Source of the DNA: Clostridiales bacterium UBA8153
GTDB taxonomy: Bacteria; Bacillota; Sulfobacillia; UBA8153
Assembly: GCA_003449495.1 (NCBI GenBank)
Contig: DMHJ01000026.1
Coordinates: 1-11,673, forward strand
DNA length: 11,673 bases
Direction: 5' to 3'
Shown here: piece after piece, positions 6,809 to 11,673 of the stretch
Numbering within the stretch: the stretch's first letter is position 1
How the letters are laid out: the number at the start of each line of letters is the position of its first letter
Made by a program: the position numbers and the translations under genes
Notes under the pieces: model-generated
Told to the model about the DNA's origin: nothing
What the model saw: only the letters and a program-made list of their open reading frames with translations
Databases searched by the model: none

Positions 6809-7500
6809 CGAGAAAAGGTCGCTGGCCTGCCGCAAGTGGCCAAACCCTCCAAACACCCTTGCACCGGAAGCAATACGCCACTGTGAGACCCGCGGGTCAG
6901 GACAATGTGAAATGGGATACTCCTAGGCCGGGTTCCCGTAAAGCATTTTCACTCCCCTGGGACTGCGCATGACTGACCGCACTAGTCCGCGACTTCACCG
7001 CCCGCATATTTCCGGATCCATGACACCGCAGTTCTGGCAATGCCGGCCAAGCACGGTACATGGCCATGTGGAACCGCCGGCCCGGGTGGGGAGTAGTGCA
7101 TCTCCGAGCATGGCAGCCAGGAGACTGCCCTGACGCTCACCAACCAGCCGGGCCCAGGCGACCTGGCCGGTCTCACGGGCCGCGGGGATGGGTTGGCTCC
7201 GCACTGGCGGAGAGTCTCTTTGCCGCCCGGCAGACCGAACCACTCGACCGCATCGGCATGTAACCCGGCAGAGCTTAGCTACGGAGATCCCCAGCTCCCT
7301 TGAGGGAGGCTACCACCACCAAGCTGCGACGCTCGACGCTTGGCCAGTTGAGTCCGGAGACGTCGAGACGGGAGGTGAGGTGGCGCGGCGAACCACAAGT
7401 TCGGATGAGTTGCAGGCAACGACCTACAGCCGCTGACCGTCCACAAAGGCGAGGGAACTCCACCCAACCGGCTGCCGCCAAGATTGGCGCCGGCACAGTC
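6809..7500. other. Gene-free stretch between ExeA-like and PucR-like remnants
   Basis: No gene was recognised. On the minus strand a segment reading LVGERQGSLLAAMLGDALLP, followed by a CxxC-type GRHCQNCGVMDPEICGR (about 6993-7140), looks like the remains of a zinc-ribbon protein, possibly another transposase, but I cannot name the family. The plus strand shows no clear promoter or terminator for the flanking genes. Confidence 0.35.
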
Positions 7501-8179
7501 ATGGAGGCGGAGCGCCTGCCGGTGACAGTGGGCCAGGTGCTGCAACTGGAACCGCTGGCCGGTACCAGGGTGCTGGCTAGCAGCGCGGGGGTGGGCGGGG
7601 TGATCGAGCACGCGGACATCACCGAGGTGCCTGATACCCATGCATAGCTCCGTTTGGCCTCATTTCTCCTGAGTACGGCTTTCGCCTTCTGGGACCGCAC
7701 AGGAGAGCTCTCCGGATTGGTGGGTCACCTGGCCCACATCGGCGCCCGTTGCCTTGGCAGTAAAGATCGGCCGTCTCTTGGAGACTCTCCCCGGGGGTGT
7801 GCTGGAACTGGCCGAAGAGCATGGCCCATCCATCATCGAGGTACCCACTAATCTGCCCTGGATTGACATCGGCACGCCGATCATGGCCCTGATCATCAAC
7901 GAGCAAGTCTGCCGGCTACGTGGCTCTGAACGCGTCCACCATATGTTCTCAGACGTGATCCTCAGCGGGGGTAGCCTTGACGGGATGGCGCGGACCAGGG
8001 CCGGGCCTGTGAGAAACCCGGTGGTGGCCCTGGCTTGCGGGCTGGATGTGGTGGCGGACGCAGACGCTCCCGTGGCCGGAAGGGGCCTGAACCTCGGAGG
8101 GCCGGTAGGGGGCCTCCGCACAGCTGCTTCATGCGGTAGGAATTGGACTCCGCCCCGTGGAAAGCCCAGGCGAGACTGA
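7501..8179 (+). pseudogene. Truncated, frameshifted PucR-type transcriptional regulator
   Basis: This remnant keeps the N-terminal sensory domain of PucR-like regulators (purine-catabolism regulator type). From ATG 7501 it reads LPVTVGQVLQLEPLAGTRVL, then GVIEHADITEVPD, matching the family's 'TVGQ.L.L..L.GA.V.AG..GL...V..V.V.E.PD' start. A TAG at 7645-7647 interrupts the usual 'GGELLLTTAYAF' region, seen as FLLSTAFAFWD. The frame then shifts near 7750 and continues as AVKIGRLLETLPGGVLELAE, IIEVPTNLPWIDI, PIMALIINEQVCRL and GLDVVADADAPVAG to TGA 8177-8179. The GGDEF-like middle and the C-terminal helix-turn-helix, more than half of the protein, are absent, so it cannot bind DNA as the family does. 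It ends 18 bases before addB. I see no good ribosome site at 7501. Confidence 0.82.
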
Positions 8180-8197
8180 AAGCGGGGAGGGGTAGCC

Positions 8198-11100
8198 GTG
8201 AGCCTGCGCTTCATTTTGGGCCGGGCCGGGGCTGGCAAGACCCAAGCCTGCGTGAACATGATCCGGGATGCCCTGGCAACCCCCGGCGCATCGCCCATCA
8301 TCTACCTCGTTCCCGAACAGGCCACCTTCCAGGCCGAGCGCGCCCTGCTGAGTTCCATCCGCCCGGCCATGGTACGGGTACAGGTGTTGAGTTTTCGCCG
8401 CCTGGCTTGGCGAGTGCTGGGGGAGGTAGGGGGAGCCGCCCGGCCCCAGCTGGGGGAGCTGGGCAGGCGTATGGCCTTGCGCGGCCTGATCTCCAACCGC
8501 GACAAAGAACTCTGCATCTTCGACCGGGCGGCCAGGCGGTCCGGTTTCATCCAGCGGTTGGCCATGACTCTAACCGAGCTGGGCCGACACGGCATTACGC
8601 CGGCCCACTTGTCTGGGCAGCTGGAACGCCTCCGGGAGAGCGGGCGCGGCAGTGAGGCCCTGGCGCTCAAAATCTCCGACCTGGCCATCATCTACCAGGA
8701 CTACCTCACGTACCTGGAAGGGCGCTTCACCGACCCCGACGGCGTGCTGCTTTTAGCCGCCCGGGCCATTCCGGAGTCCCGCTGGCTGTCGGGGGCCCAG
8801 GTGTGGGTGGATGGCTTCACCGGTTTTGACCCCCAGGAGTACCGGGTATTGTCGGCGCTCATCTCTACGGCCTCCCGGGTCCACGTGGCCTTGTGCCTGG
8901 ATGACGGAGAAACGGGACATGGCGTGGACAGCCTGTTCTTTCCCACCCGTCAGACCCGGGACCGCCTGGAGCAGCTGGCCCATTCCGGCGGTATCCCGAT
9001 GGATGCGCCCCTGGCGCTGCCGCAAGATCTGCCCCGGTTCTCCGATTCTCCGGTTCTGGCCTACCTGGAACGGTGGTTGTTTGCCATACCGGGCAAGCCG
9101 TGTGCAGTAAGCCCGGCCGGGCAGCTGGCTTTGGTGGCAGCCTCCAATCGCCGTGCTGAAGTGGAATATGCGGCCCGGCAGCTGGTGGCCCTGGCGCGGG
9201 ACCGGGGGTATCGCTGGCGGGAGCTGGCCGTCATCGTCCGGGATCTCGAAGCTTACGCAGAGCTGGTGGCCACGGTGTTCCGGGAGTACCGCATACCGCA
9301 CTTTATAGACCGGCGCCGGCCGGTGTCCCACCACCCGCTGGTGGAACTGGTACGCTCGGCCCTGGACGTGGTGAGTACCGGATGGGCCTATGAACCGGTG
9401 TTCCGGGTACTCAAGACGGACTTGGCGGCACTGTCCCGGGACGAAACCGACCAACTGGAAAACTACGTGCTGGCCTTTGGCATCCGCGGGAGTCGGTGGT
9501 TGACGGGCGGGCCGTGGAAGTATCATCGACCCTTCGCGCTGGGGGAGGAGCGGGTGCCTTCTGAGCGAGACGCGGCCCAGCTGGCCTATATCAACCGGCT
9601 GCGGGGGAAGGCCGCGCGGCCATTGGCCCGCTTCCAGGGGGCGCTTCAGGCTGCCCCTGCGGTCCAGGAGATGGCTGCGGCCGTCCACGGCCTGCTCGAT
9701 GAGCTGGGGGTGGTAGCGCGCCTCGAGGAGTGGCAACGACAGGCGGAATCCTCCGGCCAGCCGGAGGTGGCCCAGGAGCATGCCCAGATATACAGCGGGG
9801 TGCTAGAGCTTCTAGACCAGTTCGTGGAGGCCATGGGCGGGCACCGGCTGCCACTGGAGGAGCTATGCCAGGTGATGGAGAGCGGTCTGGACAGTCTCAA
9901 CCTGGGTATGGTGCCGCCGGGTATCGACCAGGTCCTCATCGGCACCGTGGAACGCTCGCGCCATCCGGAACTCAAGGCTGCTCTTGTGCTGGGGATGGGG
10001 GATGCGGAATTCCCCCTGGGGCGCGAGGAAGATGTGATTTTCAACGACCGGGAGCGTGAGGAGCTGGAGGAAGCCGGATTGGAGTTGGCGCCCACTGCCC
10101 GGCGCCGCCAGCTGGAAGAGGAGTACCTGGCCTACGTGGCCTTGACCCGGGCCGGTCACTTCCTTCACCTCAGCTACCCCCTGGCCGATGAGGGTGGCCG
10201 GCCGCTGTCCCCTTCCCCGTACCTGACCCGGCTGCAGCGCCTGCTGCCTGCCCTGCGCCCAAGCCGGGCAGGCGGGGAACTGGCGAGTGGGACCGGAGGG
10301 GACCTTTCCGAGCTGGCCTGCCCGGAGCAGGCGGCCGGCCTGCTCGTCCGCAGACTGGCTACGGCCGAGAAGACCGGGACCTTGGACCGAGTCTGGGTGG
10401 AAGTCTACCGCTGGCTGTTGGGCCGGCCCGAGCACCGGAGGCAACTGAAGCACGTGCTCGGCTCGGTGTTTCACACCAATGCCGTACCACCACTGCCGCA
10501 GGACCTCGTCCGGCAGCTCTACGGTAATCCCGTGCGCACCAGCGTGTCCAGGCTGGAACGATTTGCCTCATGCCCATTCTGGCACTTCTTCTCATCGGGT
10601 CTGGGCCTCAAGCCCCGCCCGGTGCAGACGGTGGACGCTCCCGGGACCGGAGCCTTCTTCCACGCATGCCTGAAAGTGTTCGCCCGCCGCCTGCAAGAGC
10701 AGGGGAAGGACTGGGGGCAGCTCTCCCGGCCGGAGGCGGCGGAGCTTCTGCATGCCGTCGTCCACCAGCTGGCGCCTGCCTTGGAGGGTGAGGTGCTGCT
10801 GAGCACCGCCCATTACCGTCACCTGGCCGGTACCATGGAACGGGCGCTCCTGCGTGCGGTGATGGCCATGGCCGGGCAGGCCGGCCGCTCGAGCTTCCGT
10901 CCCGCCGGAGCCGAACTGGGGTTTGGCCGGGCCGGCTTGCCGCCCCTGGTGCTGGACCTGGAAGCGGGGTGGCAGATGGAACTGCACGGCCAGATCGACC
11001 GGGTGGATGTGGCCGAGTCCGGCGGGGAACTGTTTCTGAGAGTGGTGGACTATAAGACCAGTAGCGCCCGATTGGCCCTGGACGAAGTCTACTACGGTAC

Positions 11101-11673
11101 GGCCCTGCAGCTGCTCACCTACCTCCTGGTGGCCCAGGAGAACGCGCCCTCGTTTCTGAACCGGGCGGCCCGCTCCGCCGCCCTCTTCTACATGGCCCTA
11201 CGTGAGCCCATGATAGCGGCGGCCCGGCCCCTGTCCGACCAGGAGGTCGAGCGGGAGATCAGGATGAAGTTCAGGCTGAGCGGGCTGATGGTGAAGGAAC
11301 CCCGGGTGTTGCGGCTCATGGATCACACCTTGGTGCCCGGTTCCCGGTCGGAGGTGGTGTCCTTGAGCCTCAAGAAGGATGGTGGTCCGGAGCAACGCTC
11401 CCGGGTCGTGGATGAGGAAAAGCTCGACCTTCTACTGCGCTTTGCCAGGCACCGCATCCGGAGCCTGGGGAAGCGGGTCATCCGGGGCGAAGTCCATCCT
11501 CGCCCGGTTCGCCGCGGTCCCCGGCGGGCCTGCCAGCTATGCGAGTACACGGCAGCGTGCGGATTTGACGTTCTTATCCGGGGCAATACCTACCGGGAGC
11601 TAAGGCCCTGTCCCGACGCGGAGGTGTGGCCCCGTCTGGAAGAAGAACTGGCGGCGGGAGGTGAAGGAGATGA
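8198..11673 (+). CDS. addB: AddB, ATP-dependent helicase/nuclease subunit B, 3' end outside window
   Basis: AddB is the Chi-recognising, second-nuclease subunit of AddAB, which resects double-strand breaks for RecA recombination. The frame is open for 1158 codons to the right edge. It has Walker A GRAGAGKT (residues 8-15), LVPEQATFQAERALL, VQVLSFRRLAWRVL, VDGFTGFDPQE, LAVIVRDLEAYAELV, HGQIDRVDV (Asp934) and the nuclease motif VVDYKTSS (Asp951, Lys953). The iron-sulfur cysteines are Cys792 (ASCPFWHFF) and Cys1112, Cys1115 and Cys1121 (ACQLCEYTAACGF). The 320-residue gap between the first and second Cys equals that in Bacillus subtilis AddB as I recall it. The GTG start has GGGGAGGGG at 8184-8192. 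The final codons are still in frame at 11671, so the stop lies just beyond the window. Confidence 0.96.
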   Translation, partial: MSLRFILGRAGAGKTQACVNMIRDALATPGASPIIYLVPEQATFQAERALLSSIRPAMVRVQVLSFRRLAWRVLGEVGGAARPQLGELGRRMALRGLISNRDKELCIFDRAARRSGFIQRLAMTLTELGRHGITPAHLSGQLERLRESGRGSEALALKISDLAIIYQDYLTYLEGRFTDPDGVLLLAARAIPESRWLSGAQVWVDGFTGFDPQEYRVLSALISTASRVHVALCLDDGETGHGVDSLFFPTRQTRDRLEQLAHSGGIPMDAPLALPQDLPRFSDSPVLAYLERWLFAIPGKPCAVSPAGQLALVAASNRRAEVEYAARQLVALARDRGYRWRELAVIVRDLEAYAELVATVFREYRIPHFIDRRRPVSHHPLVELVRSALDVVSTGWAYEPVFRVLKTDLAALSRDETDQLENYVLAFGIRGSRWLTGGPWKYHRPFALGEERVPSERDAAQLAYINRLRGKAARPLARFQGALQAAPAVQEMAAAVHGLLDELGVVARLEEWQRQAESSGQPEVAQEHAQIYSGVLELLDQFVEAMGGHRLPLEELCQVMESGLDSLNLGMVPPGIDQVLIGTVERSRHPELKAALVLGMGDAEFPLGREEDVIFNDREREELEEAGLELAPTARRRQLEEEYLAYVALTRAGHFLHLSYPLADEGGRPLSPSPYLTRLQRLLPALRPSRAGGELASGTGGDLSELACPEQAAGLLVRRLATAEKTGTLDRVWVEVYRWLLGRPEHRRQLKHVLGSVFHTNAVPPLPQDLVRQLYGNPVRTSVSRLERFASCPFWHFFSSGLGLKPRPVQTVDAPGTGAFFHACLKVFARRLQEQGKDWGQLSRPEAAELLHAVVHQLAPALEGEVLLSTAHYRHLAGTMERALLRAVMAMAGQAGRSSFRPAGAELGFGRAGLPPLVLDLEAGWQMELHGQIDRVDVAESGGELFLRVVDYKTSSARLALDEVYYGTALQLLTYLLVAQENAPSFLNRAARSAALFYMALREPMIAAARPLSDQEVEREIRMKFRLSGLMVKEPRVLRLMDHTLVPGSRSEVVSLSLKKDGGPEQRSRVVDEEKLDLLLRFARHRIRSLGKRVIRGEVHPRPVRRGPRRACQLCEYTAACGFDVLIRGNTYRELRPCPDAEVWPRLEEELAAGGEGD
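11657..11673 (+). promoter_or_regulatory. Ribosome site and ATG of the next gene, probably addA
   Basis: GGAGGTG (11657-11663) lies six bases before an ATG at 11670-11672, in a different frame from addB. An addA gene starting inside the 3' end of addB is the usual arrangement in Firmicutes, so this is probably the addA start. Only the first codon is visible, so the product cannot be verified. Confidence 0.45.

Noticed and set aside
1..11673. CRISPR array, tRNA, rRNA or riboswitch
   Set aside because: No regularly spaced repeats, cloverleaf or recognised conserved RNA motif was found on either strand by eye.

Overview
The window looks like part of a chromosome from a GC-rich, anaerobic, Gram-positive-type (Clostridia/Peptococcia-like) bacterium. 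The evidence is AddB rather than RecB/C architecture, the order marR / UPF0316 / rph / xtp, strong GGAGG-type ribosome sites, GTG starts, and the presence of hgcAB. All assignments come from reading the sequence, without database searches.

Layout. (1) Bases 1-790 hold the 3' part of hgcA and the complete hgcB, the pair that makes methylmercury in anaerobes. This stretch looks less GC-rich than the rest; two hand-counted 60-base lines gave 42% and 48%, against 57% and 67% in rph. (2) Nineteen bases after hgcB a decayed ACR3-type arsenite efflux permease begins (810 to about 1150). It runs into a decayed DDE transposase (about 1150-1710). (3) Bases 1926-4424 are a healthy block: a sigma-A-type promoter with an overlapping inverted repeat, a MarR regulator, a clear intrinsic terminator, then a tight run of UPF0316 (DUF2179) membrane protein, rph (RNase PH) and xtp (XTP/dITP pyrophosphatase), the last two overlapping by 53 bases. 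(4) Bases 4425-8179 contain no intact gene. This is a graveyard with an IS256-family transposase N-terminus on the minus strand, an ExeA/TniB-like AAA ATPase with a broken Walker A, a PucR-type regulator cut to its N-terminal part, and stretches I could not identify. (5) From 8198 to the right edge runs addB, open throughout. It encodes the helicase-like, iron-sulfur nuclease subunit of the AddAB recombination machine, and a ribosome site with ATG at the very end probably starts addA.

Functionally, HgcA (corrinoid methyl carrier) and HgcB (ferredoxin) act together on Hg(II). An arsenite exporter directly downstream suggests an ancestral metal(loid) operon whose third member was lost. RNase PH and XTP pyrophosphatase are housekeeping RNA-maturation and nucleotide-pool enzymes. 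AddB serves double-strand break repair. Many independent frameshifts and stops sit only in the mobile or accessory genes, while addB stays open for nearly 3.5 kb, so real decay is more likely than sequencing error.
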